64,000 nucleotides of DNA, taken from positions 62,001 through 126,000 of the forward strand of contig NZ_LNFY01000010.1 of assembly GCF_011057685.1 (NCBI RefSeq). The letters run 5' to 3'. This DNA is from Thermotoga sp. Ku-13t. Its GTDB lineage: Bacteria > Thermotogota > Thermotogae > Thermotogales > DSM-5069. The position numbers and the translations under genes were made by a program. Shown piece by piece: positions 17,422 to 26,908 of this stretch (position 1 is its first letter; every line of letters begins with the position of its first letter). The notes under the pieces are model-generated. The model saw only the letters and a program-made list of their open reading frames with translations, was not told the DNA's origin and ran no database searches.

Positions 17422-18820
17422 ATTCGGTACGAGCGGCTGGAGGGCCATCATCAGTGACGAATTCACGTTCAAAAATGTGCGCATCGTGTCGCAGGCCATC
17501 GCCGAGTACCTGAAGAGAATCGGTGGAAAAAGGGTGATCGTCGCACGCGACACGCGCTTCATGACCGAACGTTACGCCCGACTGGTTGCGGAGGTGCTCA
17601 CGGCCAACAATCTGAAGGTGTTGATGCCGGAAAATCCTACTCCCACGCCGGTGGTTTCTTTCACAATACGCCACCGAAGGCTCGACGGAGGAATAAACAT
17701 CACCGCATCGCACAATCCACCGGAGTACTGCGGGATCAAATTCAACCCGGCGGACGGTTCGCCAGCACTCCCCGAGGTTACCCAGCAGATCGAATCGATC
17801 ATCGCATCGCTCGATGAAAGCAAAATTTTGACCATGTCCCTTGTGGAAGCCAACAGCAAAGATCTGCTCGAGATCTTCGATCCAAAACCAGCTTACATGG
17901 AAGCACTCGCCAGGATCGTTGATTTCGAAGCGATCAGGAAAGCCAATTTGAAAGTTATCGTCGATCTCATGTACGGTACTGCGATGGGGTATCTGGACGA
18001 ACTGTGTTCGAGGCTATGTAAAGAGGTGGAAGTTTTCCACAACTACAGAGACCCGTATTTCGGAGGCAACAGGCCAGAGCCCGATGAAGAGAGACTCGCC
18101 TTGCTCGCTAACAGGGTGAAGACGAAAAGTTGGGACGCCGTACTTGCCGTGGACGGTGATGCGGACAGGTTCGGTATCGTTGACGATGAAGGTAAGTACA
18201 TCAAAGCCAACGAAGTCATTGCCTTACTGGCACACCATCTTTACAAGAACAGAAACATGAAAGGGCCCGTCGCCAGGACTGTTGCCACCTCTCACGCGGT
18301 GGACGAAGTCGCAAAGGCGTTCAAGTCTAACGTCATTGAAACACCTGTGGGGTTCAAATTCTTAGCGTCCGTGCTTTTGAACGAGAAAGCTGTGATCGTT
18401 GGAGAGGAAAGCGGTGGACTTTCTGTTGCGAACCATGTTCCCGAGAAAGACGGGATTCTGGCTTGCCTCTTGGTCTTAGAAATGATCGCTTACGAAGGAA
18501 AACCCCTCTCCCAGATCAGAAAAGAGTTCAGACAGAACTATGGAACCTTCCACAACAGCCGTGTGGATTTCGAACTGCCCAGTGACGAGGAAAAGAAAAA
18601 ATTGTTTGAGAGATTCGAGAACCTGGAGCAGTACGTGACGGACCTCAAAGTTGTTTCCAGTGACAGGATCGATGGACTGAGGTATTTCTTCGATAAACTC
18701 GGAAGCTGGTTACTGGTGCGAGCTTCCGGAACGGAACCGGTGGTGAGGGTGTATTTTGAGGCGAGGGACGAGGGCACTTTCCAGAAGCTGAACATGTTCG
18801 TCAAGAGGATCAGCAGGTGA
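17411..18820 (+). CDS. phosphoglucomutase/phosphomannomutase (alpha-D-phosphohexomutase)
   Basis: 469 residues with all four domains. The catalytic phosphoserine loop is ITASHNPPEY (about 97-106), the metal loop DGDADRFG (about 251-258), the sugar-binding loop GEESGGLS (about 334-341) and the phosphate-binding loop RASGTEPVVRV (about 438-448). It interconverts hexose 1- and 6-phosphates. Which sugar is preferred is not clear, and GlmM is less likely because the start lacks the GlmM pattern. The ATG overlaps the upstream gene by 11 bases. Confidence 0.9.
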   Translation: MKIKFGTSGWRAIISDEFTFKNVRIVSQAIAEYLKRIGGKRVIVARDTRFMTERYARLVAEVLTANNLKVLMPENPTPTPVVSFTIRHRRLDGGINITASHNPPEYCGIKFNPADGSPALPEVTQQIESIIASLDESKILTMSLVEANSKDLLEIFDPKPAYMEALARIVDFEAIRKANLKVIVDLMYGTAMGYLDELCSRLCKEVEVFHNYRDPYFGGNRPEPDEERLALLANRVKTKSWDAVLAVDGDADRFGIVDDEGKYIKANEVIALLAHHLYKNRNMKGPVARTVATSHAVDEVAKAFKSNVIETPVGFKFLASVLLNEKAVIVGEESGGLSVANHVPEKDGILACLLVLEMIAYEGKPLSQIRKEFRQNYGTFHNSRVDFELPSDEEKKKLFERFENLEQYVTDLKVVSSDRIDGLRYFFDKLGSWLLVRASGTEPVVRVYFEARDEGTFQKLNMFVKRISR

Positions 18821-20994
18821 AAAAGATGGCGAAAAAGATCATAATCGTTGAATCCCCGGCGAAGGCAAAGACCATAAAAGAGATCCTCGGTGGAGAGTAC
18901 GAAGTTATATCTTCCAGAGGACACGTGCGTGACCTTCCCGAGAAAGAGTTCGGTGTCAACATTGAAAACTTCGAGCCAACTTTTCAGATCATAGACGGAA
19001 AAGAGAAAGTTGTGGAGGAAATCATCGAAAAGACGAAGAATAAGGAAGTCTACCTTGCTTCCGATATGGATCGGGAAGGTGAAGCGATTGCCTGGCACCT
19101 TGCAAATATACTCAACATTCTGAACAAAAAAAACAGGATCGTGTTCAGCGAAATCACCCCGCAGACGATAAGATCTGCCGTTAAATCTCCGAGATTCATA
19201 GACATGAAGAAGGTCCATGCGCAGCTTGCCCGCCGTATCCTCGATCGCATCGTCGGATACAAAGTCAGCCCGCTACTGTGGAAGCTTCTCAGGACCAGTT
19301 CCAGTGCGGGAAGAGTTCAGTCTGCAGCGCTAAAGCTCGTCTGTGAGCGCGAAGTTCAGCGCCACAGGTTCGTCCCGAAACGTTTCTGGAAGGTGCAGGG
19401 ATACATAGGTTCTTTAAGGTTCTATCTGACCCACGTGGATGGGAAGAAGATAGAGATGCAACAAGTGGATGAAACTCTCGCCCAGCAAATAAAGCGTGAG
19501 GTCAAAGAACTGAAGCTCGTTCAAAAAAAGGTCAGAACCGTTGAGAAGAAGCCTCCCCTGCCTTTCATAACTAGCACCCTTCAGCAAGAAGCGGCCAACA
19601 GGTTCGGTTTTTCCGTGGCAAAAACGATGCAGCTCGCCCAGATGCTCTACGAAGGCGTGGAGACGCCCGAGGGCCACAGGGCCTTCATAACGTACATGAG
19701 AACCGATTCAACACGCATTTCTGAGTACGCGAGAGATCAGGCTGAGAAATTCATCAAGAAGAATTTTGGAGAACGTTACCTTGGTGAATTCAGGACGGAG
19801 CAGAAGAAGCCAAACGTCCAGGACGCGCACGAGGCGATCAGGCCCGTCGACGTTGAGCTCACGCCGGAAAAGGCTCAGAAACTTCTGGATAGGGATCTTT
19901 TGAAGCTGTACAGGCTCATCTGGGAAAGGTTCGTCGCCTCACAAATGGCTCCAGCAGTTTACGAGGAAACGATCTACATATTCGAATCTGACAGGTACGG
20001 CTTTGAAGCTAAGATGGAGAGAAGGATTTTCGAAGGCTTCGAAGCGGTCATGAACAAGCAAGAGGAACACGTGAAACCCCTTGAAGGAGAAATCTTCAGT
20101 GTGACTAAGTGGAACATCGAACAGGACGAGACGAAGCCCCCGGCCAGGTATACAGAACCTTCAATGGTCAGGGCGCTGGAAGCGAAGGGCATCGGGAGGC
20201 CGAGCACGTACGCGACGATCATCTCCACATTGCTCGAACGAAAGTACGTCGTGAAGAAGTCGAAGGAGCTGGTTCCAACTGTTTTGGGATTTGTCGTCAA
20301 CCATTACATGGAGCAGAGATTTCCGAAAATAGTAGACCTCGACTTCACAGCGAGGATGGAGGAAGCGCTCGATGCTATCGAAAGGGGCGAGAAGGACTAC
20401 AAGCAGGTGCTGAACGAATTTTACGAGGAGTTCTCCGAGCAGTTCACGAGGGCTGAAAGGGAGTGGCTTTCCATAGATATTCAGACGAACGTTGATTGTG
20501 AGTGTGGTCAGAAGTTCTCACTGAAGGTTGGACGTTTCGGACTGTATTTGTCGTGTCCTTCGTGCGGGAAAACGTCTTCCATCGAGCTGGAAAGTCCTGC
20601 AGTCATGGATGGAAACGTGATGTATTTCACCGATCAAGAGGAAAGCAGAAGTTACACGTGCCCGAACTGTGGAGGAGAACTCAAGAGGACCAGTGGCAAG
20701 TACGGTGCTTACTACCACTGTCCCAAATGTGGTAAGAACTACAAAGACTTTGCGAGGGGTAGCTGTCCAAGATGCGGTTCTGCAGTGGAGAAAAAAGTGA
20801 GTAAGAACAAAAAGAGCTTTTTCAAGTGCACCAATCCAGACTGCGACTACGTGAGCTGGCTCGAACCTTCACAGGAGTCGTGCCCAGACTGCGGCGAAAG
20901 GTTACATTATAGAAAAATCCGTTCCTCAGAAAGGTTGTACTGTCAGAAGTGCAGAAAGATGTTTCAGAAACCCGGGGAGGGAACAGAAAGTTGA
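18817..20994 (+). CDS. topA: DNA topoisomerase I (type IA)
   Basis: 725 residues. The Toprim domain starts IIIVESPAKAKTI and carries ASDMDREGEAIAWH. The active-site tyrosine lies in YMRTDSTR (about 289-296), and GRPSTYATI follows later. The C-terminus from about 560 carries several four-cysteine zinc motifs in series (CECG...CPSCG, CPNCG...CPKCG, CPRCG...CTNPDC, CPDCG...CQKC), which bind single-stranded DNA. It relaxes negative supercoils. Starts at GTG 18817 (GTGA overlap with the previous stop) and ATG 18826 (5 bases after AGGTGA) are equally plausible. Confidence 0.96.
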   Translation: MKKMAKKIIIVESPAKAKTIKEILGGEYEVISSRGHVRDLPEKEFGVNIENFEPTFQIIDGKEKVVEEIIEKTKNKEVYLASDMDREGEAIAWHLANILNILNKKNRIVFSEITPQTIRSAVKSPRFIDMKKVHAQLARRILDRIVGYKVSPLLWKLLRTSSSAGRVQSAALKLVCEREVQRHRFVPKRFWKVQGYIGSLRFYLTHVDGKKIEMQQVDETLAQQIKREVKELKLVQKKVRTVEKKPPLPFITSTLQQEAANRFGFSVAKTMQLAQMLYEGVETPEGHRAFITYMRTDSTRISEYARDQAEKFIKKNFGERYLGEFRTEQKKPNVQDAHEAIRPVDVELTPEKAQKLLDRDLLKLYRLIWERFVASQMAPAVYEETIYIFESDRYGFEAKMERRIFEGFEAVMNKQEEHVKPLEGEIFSVTKWNIEQDETKPPARYTEPSMVRALEAKGIGRPSTYATIISTLLERKYVVKKSKELVPTVLGFVVNHYMEQRFPKIVDLDFTARMEEALDAIERGEKDYKQVLNEFYEEFSEQFTRAEREWLSIDIQTNVDCECGQKFSLKVGRFGLYLSCPSCGKTSSIELESPAVMDGNVMYFTDQEESRSYTCPNCGGELKRTSGKYGAYYHCPKCGKNYKDFARGSCPRCGSAVEKKVSKNKKSFFKCTNPDCDYVSWLEPSQESCPDCGERLHYRKIRSSERLYCQKCRKMFQKPGEGTES

Positions 20995-21884
20995 AGATCG
21001 CAGTCCTGATGGGTGGCATATCCAGAGAGCGCGAAATCTCTCTGAGAAGCGGTGAGAACGTTGTTAAAGCCCTGAGGAAGCTCGGTCATGATGTGACTCC
21101 GATAGACGTTAGAGAGAACTTTCTTCAAGTGCTACCCACGCTGAGAGGGTTCGATCTGGTCTTCATAGCGCTCCACGGTAAGTTTGGTGAGGATGGCACC
21201 GTTCAGGCTCTCCTCGACTGGCTCGGAGTACCTTACACCGGCTCGGGAGTAGTGGCGAGCGCTCTGTGCTTTGACAAGTTGATGACCTACAGGGTCGTGG
21301 AAAAGTTCGTTCCAGTTCCGGAATACATCGTTGTTGATAAGCCCACGAGGGAATCTCCTTTCGGTTTTCCCTGCGTGGTGAAACCCCGCAAGGAAGGTTC
21401 GAGCATAGGTGTGCACATATGTGACGGTCCAGAAGAACTCGAAGAGAGTTTGAAAACAGAATTGAAGCTCTATGGGGAAATGATCCTGCAACGGTACATA
21501 GATGGCAGGGAACTCACGGTATCCGTGATAGAAATGGATGGTGAACTGAGAATACTTCCGATACTCGAGTTGAGGCCGAAGCGCAGGTTCTACGACTACA
21601 TAGCCAAGTACACGCCGAACATGACAGAGTTCGTCCTTCCAGCCCCGCTGACGGAGGAGGAGTACAGAGCGGTCTGTGACTCCTGTTTGAAAGCCTTCAG
21701 AACGTGTGAGTGCAGAGGTTTTGCGAGGATAGACGGAATCCTGAAGGATGGCACGTTCTACTTTCTGGAGATCAACACGATACCCGGTATGACGGATCTG
21801 AGTGACATGCCAGCGTCCGCTCGTGCGGCGGGAATGAGTTTTGAAGATCTGATCGACGCGATAGTGAAGACGGTGAAAAGATGA
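20991..21884 (+). CDS. ddl: D-alanine-D-alanine ligase
   Basis: 297 residues, ATP-grasp fold. It begins KIAVLMGGISREREISLRSG, the hallmark N-terminus of Ddl, and carries FIALHGKFGEDGT (about 56-68), YTGSG, CVVKPRKEGSSIGV (about 130-143) and the C-terminal FLEINTIPGMT (about 257-267). It makes the D-Ala-D-Ala dipeptide for peptidoglycan. The start is TTG, sharing TTGA with the topA stop, 9 bases after GGGGAGGG. Confidence 0.96.
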   Translation: MKIAVLMGGISREREISLRSGENVVKALRKLGHDVTPIDVRENFLQVLPTLRGFDLVFIALHGKFGEDGTVQALLDWLGVPYTGSGVVASALCFDKLMTYRVVEKFVPVPEYIVVDKPTRESPFGFPCVVKPRKEGSSIGVHICDGPEELEESLKTELKLYGEMILQRYIDGRELTVSVIEMDGELRILPILELRPKRRFYDYIAKYTPNMTEFVLPAPLTEEEYRAVCDSCLKAFRTCECRGFARIDGILKDGTFYFLEINTIPGMTDLSDMPASARAAGMSFEDLIDAIVKTVKR

Positions 21885-22906
21885 GGGCAACTGTGGAACT
21901 GCCACTGCTCTCTTTCTGGCTGAGGTTCTGCGATAAACTGATTGGATCGTCCGAGTACAGTTTTGGAAACGTCTATTTTTCTTACCAGGAAGGCCTCGTC
22001 GTACGCGCAACCGATGGCTGTCTGCACGGATGGATGAGGGTGGGAAGCTGCGAGCCATTCGAAGGTGAAATCGCCATACCGCTGAAGCTGTTGAAGGGTT
22101 TCCTGGTCAGTGAGAGCGGTGAATTTCTCAACTTGGTACTGACGGAAGATGAAATCGTGCTCAGTTCTCCGAGCGAAGCTCTGAGGATCAAGCTCGCGGC
22201 GAGGAGGGATAAACAGGTCCCGGTCGAGCACGAAACCGTGGCCTGGTCGGATGTGCCCAGTTTCAACCGGGCGCTGGACTTTGTGACGTCGCCGCTCGAG
22301 GAAGGAGATTTCGCCCTTTTCGGTACGTTCCAGAAAGAGTTGTTGCTCTTTGCCTCCACACGAACGCTACTCTGTTTGACTCAGTTGAAGGGAGAAACCG
22401 TCAAGGAATTCGTTTTTTCTTTCCCTTACATGAGCGCGAGGCACATCGTGAAGGCTCTCGAAATTTACGGCAGGGATACCCGGTTGAACTTCGGTTTGGG
22501 CGAAGCACTTTTACTGCGAACAAACGATTTCACGCTACAATTGTGTGGGGAACAGGCTTCTTTCGATCCCAGGATAGGAGATTTTCTCGTGAGAGGGGAA
22601 AGTTATGTTCTTCCGAAGAACTTTCAAAGGTTCGTTTCAAAGGCAGCATGGCTCATGCCGAGGGAGAGTATTCTCAGGGTCGAGTGTGTCAAGAGCACTC
22701 TGAGGTTTTTCGGAGGCTACGGCACGGTTGCGTACAGGGCGATTCTACCGTTCGAATGTCCTTTGAGGTTCGAGGTCGAATTCTCCCCACACAAGTTGAG
22801 GTCTGCACTCGCGCGGATGGGCAGCAAGCTCTTTCTGAGCGCTGGAGATGGGTTCGTCAAGATAGAGGACAGTTCATCCAGAACAGTGGTGTTGAGAAGA
22901 CAATGA
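21881..22906 (+). CDS. divergent DNA sliding clamp-like (DnaN-fold) protein, tentative
   Basis: 341 residues, close to the length of bacterial beta clamps (about 365). I do not see a clear named family, but three successive segments follow the clamp layout: domain 1 with RATDGCLHG and an IPLKLLKGFL stretch, domain 2 starting near residue 120, and domain 3 from about 238 with VLPKNFQRFVSKAAWLMPRES and a final FSPHKLRSALARMG (about 304-317) like the FNPKYLLDAL segment of DnaN. If right, it is a paralogue of dnaN. It overlaps ddl and the chromate transporter gene by ATGA each. Confidence 0.5.
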   Translation: MRATVELPLLSFWLRFCDKLIGSSEYSFGNVYFSYQEGLVVRATDGCLHGWMRVGSCEPFEGEIAIPLKLLKGFLVSESGEFLNLVLTEDEIVLSSPSEALRIKLAARRDKQVPVEHETVAWSDVPSFNRALDFVTSPLEEGDFALFGTFQKELLLFASTRTLLCLTQLKGETVKEFVFSFPYMSARHIVKALEIYGRDTRLNFGLGEALLLRTNDFTLQLCGEQASFDPRIGDFLVRGESYVLPKNFQRFVSKAAWLMPRESILRVECVKSTLRFFGGYGTVAYRAILPFECPLRFEVEFSPHKLRSALARMGSKLFLSAGDGFVKIEDSSSRTVVLRRQ

Positions 22907-23436
22907 GCGAAGGTAAGTGGAAGCGCACATTGAAAGTTTTTTGGGTTTTCCTGAAGATCTCTTCGCTGACGCTCGGCGGCGGTTACGCGATGGTTCCTGT
23001 GATACAGTGGGAAGTTGAAAGGCTGGGCTGGATGAAAAAAGAAGAATTTCTCATCCTGCTGTCTGCCGCACAGAGCATGCCGGGACCGATCGCGTTCAAC
23101 ACCGCCGTACTCGTAGGCAAGAGGGTGGCAGGTGTACTCGGGGCCATCCTAGCGGGTGTTGCGATCTCACTGCCTCCGTTCTTCGCGATCGTGGCCGTTG
23201 CCAGTGCACTTAGGCCTTTTTTGAATAGCACGTACGTCAGAGCTTTTTTGCTTGGTGTCTACGCGGCGGTCGTGGGTCTGGTCTTCAACGTGCTTCTCGG
23301 TCTGCTCAAAAGACAGAGATGGGGAATTCTGAAAGTCGTGGTAGTTGCTCTTGGAGTAGTCTTGCTCACGGTCAGTAAGAACTTGCTGTATGCGGTTTTC
23401 GTCGTGAGCGTTGCTGTACTCTATCTGTGGGAGTGA
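22903..23436 (+). CDS. chromate transporter (ChrA), N-terminal half protein
   Basis: 177 residues. This is a half-size CHR protein with the family motif LTLGGGYAMVPVIQWEV (about 20-36) and the SMPGPIAFNTAVLVG stretch (about 59-73), plus four or five further membrane segments. Half-size CHR proteins work as pairs of antiparallel halves, and the second half is encoded 4 bases further on. Substrates may be chromate, sulfate or others; none is shown by sequence. The ATG lies in the ATGA overlap with the upstream gene. Confidence 0.88.
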   Translation: MSEGKWKRTLKVFWVFLKISSLTLGGGYAMVPVIQWEVERLGWMKKEEFLILLSAAQSMPGPIAFNTAVLVGKRVAGVLGAILAGVAISLPPFFAIVAVASALRPFLNSTYVRAFLLGVYAAVVGLVFNVLLGLLKRQRWGILKVVVVALGVVLLTVSKNLLYAVFVVSVAVLYLWE

Positions 23437-23440
23437 GGTT

Positions 23441-23959
23441 GTGAACCTGTTCAGGTTGGTTCTCATCTTCTTGAAGATCGGTTTTCTTTCTTTCGGTGGT
23501 GGCTGGGCGGTTGTTGGCATACTGAAAAAGGAACTCATATCTGTGGGGATCCTCTCTGCGGAAGAGTTCACCGAAATGGTATCGATAGCCCAAATGACGC
23601 CTGGACCGATCGCGCTCAACCTGGCCACTTACGTCGGTTACAAGTATTTCGGTTTCTTGGGTGGATTGCTGAACACGTTCTTCTTTCTGCTCGCCCCATC
23701 GCTCACCATCGTAGCCGTTTTTACGATTGGAAGGAGAACGAAACTGGACTCCGCCAGGCTGTCTCGTGCACTGATGGCTTTTGCAACGATCATGGTGATC
23801 GTTACGCTGATCTCACTCTCGAGTTCCAGGCTCACCGATGTGCGCTTCTTTCTCATCGCAGCGCTCGTCTTTTTCGCGCTGAACAAGTTCAAGGTTCATC
23901 CGCTCGTTTTGATGTTCGCGGGAGGTTTTCTGGGCGTTCTTCTGTACACTAATCTGTGA
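23441..23959 (+). CDS. chromate transporter (ChrA), second half protein
   Basis: 172 residues, the partner CHR half: LSFGGGWAVVGILKKELI (about 16-33) and MTPGPIALNLATYVGYK (about 54-70), followed by hydrophobic segments. Sequence homology to the first half is obvious (FGGGW/LGGGY, PGPIAxN). A GTG start sits 8 bases after GGAG; earlier starts overlap the partner gene too far. Its 3' end overlaps the convergent nadE stop by 11 bases. Confidence 0.88.
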   Translation: MNLFRLVLIFLKIGFLSFGGGWAVVGILKKELISVGILSAEEFTEMVSIAQMTPGPIALNLATYVGYKYFGFLGGLLNTFFFLLAPSLTIVAVFTIGRRTKLDSARLSRALMAFATIMVIVTLISLSSSRLTDVRFFLIAALVFFALNKFKVHPLVLMFAGGFLGVLLYTNL

Positions 23960-24812
23960 GTCGAACATTGGAGATTTTTCTGCGCTGTGCCGCGGAAACT
24001 ATCTGTTTCACGCGTTGTACGAGTCCTGGATCTTCGCTCGAGAGATCCTCATTCGCTTCGATCTTCATGAGTATTCGATCAAGTTTCTCGTAGTTCAAAC
24101 CCAGGATGAACTCATCCGTCAGACCGGGTATGAGGTCTGGCGCGGGTGGTTTCTCCACGATCTTTCGTGGTACGCCGATCGATCTTGCAAGCTCCATAAC
24201 TTGTGTTTTGTAAAGGTGCGCTATGGGTTCGAAATCGGCAGCACTGTCACCCCACTTGACGTACAGACCTGTCTTCAGTTCAGTTTTGTTCACACAGCCC
24301 GCAACGGCGTAGCCCCTCTTTTCTGCTTCGAAGTAAAGAAGGCACATTCTGATCCTGTGCTTTATCCTGTAGTAGGCGAGGCCCTTTTTGAAAAACGCGT
24401 TACCCGCATCCAGAAGGTCGTCCAGGTAGGGATCTTTTGAAAGCGTCCTCCATTTGTTCTTCACATAGTTTTCCTGAATTCTTCTCGGAAAGATGAAGGC
24501 GGGAGGAAACATCCTATAAATTCCCACCTTCCTGAGCAATGGTGTGATTGAAAAGACACGATGTGGAACACCGAGTTCCTCGCAGAGTTCGACGGCCAGT
24601 CGCGTGCTGGTTCTAGGAGAATCGCGGTCTGGTAGTATCAATCCAAAAACGCGCTGGGCTCCGAGTGCCCTCGCGCACAGGACTGTAACGACGGCGGAAT
24701 CTACCCCACCGCTGACACCCACGACGACACCGTGATAATTGCTGGTTTCAACGAACCTTCTGATGAATTTCTGTATCTCCTCAGCGGTTTTCAGCGGATC
24801 GAAGGACATCAT
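23949..24812 (-). CDS. nadE: NAD synthetase, ammonia-dependent type
   Basis: 287 residues. The PP-loop ATPase motif SGGVDSA (about 34-40) and the C-terminal conserved region (about 178-215, GCVNKTELKTGLYVKWGDSAADFEPIAHLYKTQV) identify NadE. It makes NAD from deamido-NAD and ammonia. There is no nitrilase domain, so glutamine is not split by this protein. The start overlaps the end of rnhA by 32 bases. It is the last gene of a leftward group. Confidence 0.93.
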   Translation of the reverse strand: MMSFDPLKTAEEIQKFIRRFVETSNYHGVVVGVSGGVDSAVVTVLCARALGAQRVFGLILPDRDSPRTSTRLAVELCEELGVPHRVFSITPLLRKVGIYRMFPPAFIFPRRIQENYVKNKWRTLSKDPYLDDLLDAGNAFFKKGLAYYRIKHRIRMCLLYFEAEKRGYAVAGCVNKTELKTGLYVKWGDSAADFEPIAHLYKTQVMELARSIGVPRKIVEKPPAPDLIPGLTDEFILGLNYEKLDRILMKIEANEDLSSEDPGLVQRVKQIVSAAQRRKISNVRLTD

Positions 24813-25431
24813 TCAAATCCTCCCAGTTCCAGTCGATGTTTGAGTTCTTGCTGACTGCTAACTTTGCGAGTTCGTCGGCCCTCTCATTGCACGGATCTTT
24901 CGAGTGCGCTTCGATCTTTTCGAAATCGATGCGTACACCTTTTTTCTGTGCGAATTTCACGGCCCGCACGTAGATCGTGGTGAGAAATGCTTTCGCACTG
25001 TACTCGCCACTGGCCCACCTGTGGAGGTTCTCAAAGTCATGTCTGATGATGAGGTGCTTTGCACCCTTTTGAAGGGCATAGTCGATTGTGAAGAGCACGG
25101 CCAGGACCTCTCCCGCCACGTTCCTCATTGTGGCAAGATCTGGTTCGTCTGTCCAGAAATAAAACTCATGCAGGTCTTCGTCATCGCACAACACGATCGC
25201 CGAACCGCAGACACCGTTCCTGTAGCTTCCATCGACACAGGCGAAAATCGTACGTTCAGGCGTTTTTGGACACCGCCAGGTTTCACCCTTCAGGTACGCA
25301 AGCGCATCCTCTTTCGACGCAAAAGAGCGATACTCGGCGTTGGGATAACCTTCAACCTGTTGTTTTGCAATCTCCCAGTCTTCGTATACACCCGGCATTC
25401 TACCACGTTTCACGGCGTAGTACTTTCTCAC
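24781..25431 (-). CDS. rnhA: ribonuclease HI with N-terminal hybrid-binding domain
   Basis: 216 residues. An N-terminal hybrid-binding (viroplasmin-like) domain (about 1-50, KYYAVKRGRMPGVYEDWEIAK) is followed by an RNase H domain from about 65. The carboxylate residues are D in VDGSY, E in VAGEVLAV, D in IRHDFENL and D in NERADELA. It removes RNA from RNA:DNA hybrids. The GTG at 25431 is preferred because GGAAGTGA lies 5 bases upstream and the family starts MKKYYAV; a GTG at 25440 is possible. Confidence 0.9.
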   Translation of the reverse strand: MRKYYAVKRGRMPGVYEDWEIAKQQVEGYPNAEYRSFASKEDALAYLKGETWRCPKTPERTIFACVDGSYRNGVCGSAIVLCDDEDLHEFYFWTDEPDLATMRNVAGEVLAVLFTIDYALQKGAKHLIIRHDFENLHRWASGEYSAKAFLTTIYVRAVKFAQKKGVRIDFEKIEAHSKDPCNERADELAKLAVSKNSNIDWNWEDLNDVLRSAENR

Positions 25432-25436
25432 GCGAA

Positions 25437-26213
25437 TCACTTCCAGAAAGATCTTCTCGAGAGTCTGAAAGACAAATAGCTTGTGATTGCAACGATCGAA
25501 AGGATTGTGATCAGTTTTGGAAGGTCGATGTGCTCCTTCGTGAAAGGTTCTATCTTGAAGATGGAAGCCACGACCAGGCCGAACGTGAAGCTTCTGGTCT
25601 GGCTCGGAAATGTCTTGGTGAACCAGTCCATGATGATCGACATCAGGGCTATACCGAGGATCACACCAATTCCAAACGGAACAACGATTGAAAGATTCAG
25701 TTTCGCCACGCCTTCAATCACGGGACTGTAAGCACCGAGGATCAGGAGCACCAGAGAACCGCTGATACCAGGAAGAACCATCGCACATGCTGCAACGACG
25801 CCCGCCAGGAACAGGAAAATCTGAGAAAGTTGCACCGCGCGAGACATCAACTCAACGGCAATCATCAACGTCGCACCGATCGTGAAGTGAATGACTTTGA
25901 ATTTTCCAATCTCTTTGAACAATCCTGGTAACGAGCCCAGAATGAGGCCGAAGAAAACGGCATAGGCCACCGCGGGATAAGCTTCGAGCAGTTTTTTCAT
26001 GCCGATGGAGCCGGCGAATATCGCTGTGACGATCCCCAGGCCAACGGTTGCGATGAAAAAGATTTGTTCTCTCGTGAATCTGAACTTCATGAGGTTCGAA
26101 ACCGCTCCGATCAGCTTTTCATAGATACCGAGTATGACAGCCATCGTAGCACCGCTCACACCGGGAATCAGGTTTGCGAGTCCTATCAAAAAGCCTCTGA
26201 GGATGTTCAGCAT
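25437..26213 (-). CDS. DUF368 (PopT-type undecaprenyl phosphate translocase family) membrane protein
   Basis: 258 residues with seven or more hydrophobic segments. It carries the DUF368 signature twice in the same style: NLIPGVSGATMAVILGIYE (about 13-31) and MVLPGISGSLVLLILGAY (about 142-159). DUF368 proteins have been shown in Vibrio and Staphylococcus to recycle undecaprenyl phosphate across the membrane. The assignment to that role here is by family only. The ATG follows AGGAGG by 7 bases. Confidence 0.9.
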   Translation of the reverse strand: MLNILRGFLIGLANLIPGVSGATMAVILGIYEKLIGAVSNLMKFRFTREQIFFIATVGLGIVTAIFAGSIGMKKLLEAYPAVAYAVFFGLILGSLPGLFKEIGKFKVIHFTIGATLMIAVELMSRAVQLSQIFLFLAGVVAACAMVLPGISGSLVLLILGAYSPVIEGVAKLNLSIVVPFGIGVILGIALMSIIMDWFTKTFPSQTRSFTFGLVVASIFKIEPFTKEHIDLPKLITILSIVAITSYLSFRLSRRSFWK

Positions 26214-26224
26214 CGAAAGTCCTC

Positions 26225-26908
26225 CTATTCACTCATGTACGACAGGATCGTTTTTTCAATTTCGAGGAAGGAAGGACTGAAGAAATTCAGTTTTGTGCTG
26301 AGTTCCATCCGATGAACGAATTTCGCGGGCCGGCCGTGCATCACGTAGATGCGCTTTGCCAGGCTCAGTGCTTCCCTTATGTCGTGTGTCACCAGGATGT
26401 AGCTGATTTTCACGTTTTCCAGCAACGACGAGATGTCCTGTATCAATTTTGTCTTCGTGGGAGTATCCAGGCTTCTGAAAGGCTCGTCGAGCAATAAAAG
26501 GTCCGGTTCCACGACGAGAGCACGTGCTATGTTCAACCTCTGTCTCATGCCACCACTCAGCTGATCTGGTTTATAATGTTCAAAACCCGTGAGCTTCACC
26601 TGTTTGAGTACCTGTAGTATCTTATCACGATCTTCACACACGAATTCAAGGTTCCTGTAAGCGTCACACCAGGGGATCAGTCGATCTTCCTGGAAGACGA
26701 AACCTACGCGCGCATAATGTCTTCTTATTGCTCCGCTGTCAGGTTGTTCCAGGCCAGCAATGATTCTGAGCAGGGTTGTTTTGCCACAACCCGACGGCCC
26801 AACGATCGCGACTGCGTCGGATTCGAAAATCTGTAGATCTATTCCACCAAGTACGGGAAACTTTCCGTAACTTTTGAAGATCCTTTCAAGTTCAAGAATG
26901 CACTTCAA
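26225..26908 (-). CDS. ABC importer ATPase (nitrate/sulfonate/taurine type)
   Basis: 227 residues. Walker A is GPSGCGKTT (about 37-45), the Q-loop is FQED (about 71-74), the ABC signature is LSGGMRQR (about 114-121), Walker B is LLLLDEPF (about 133-140) and the switch His lies in VTHD. It is most like SsuB, TauB and ThiZ. It probably starts at TTG 26908, overlapping the permease stop by 17 bases, with GGGAGAGG upstream. Confidence 0.92.
   Translation of the reverse strand: MKCILELERIFKSYGKFPVLGGIDLQIFESDAVAIVGPSGCGKTTLLRIIAGLEQPDSGAIRRHYARVGFVFQEDRLIPWCDAYRNLEFVCEDRDKILQVLKQVKLTGFEHYKPDQLSGGMRQRLNIARALVVEPDLLLLDEPFRSLDTPTKTKLIQDISSLLENVKISYILVTHDIREALSLAKRIYVMHGRPAKFVHRMELSTKLNFFSPSFLEIEKTILSYMSE

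Noticed and set aside
21132-22058. 308-codon leftward frame opposite ddl and the clamp-like gene
   Set aside because: It is a shadow of strong coding genes on the plus strand, rich in Arg and Ser as expected for a shadow frame.
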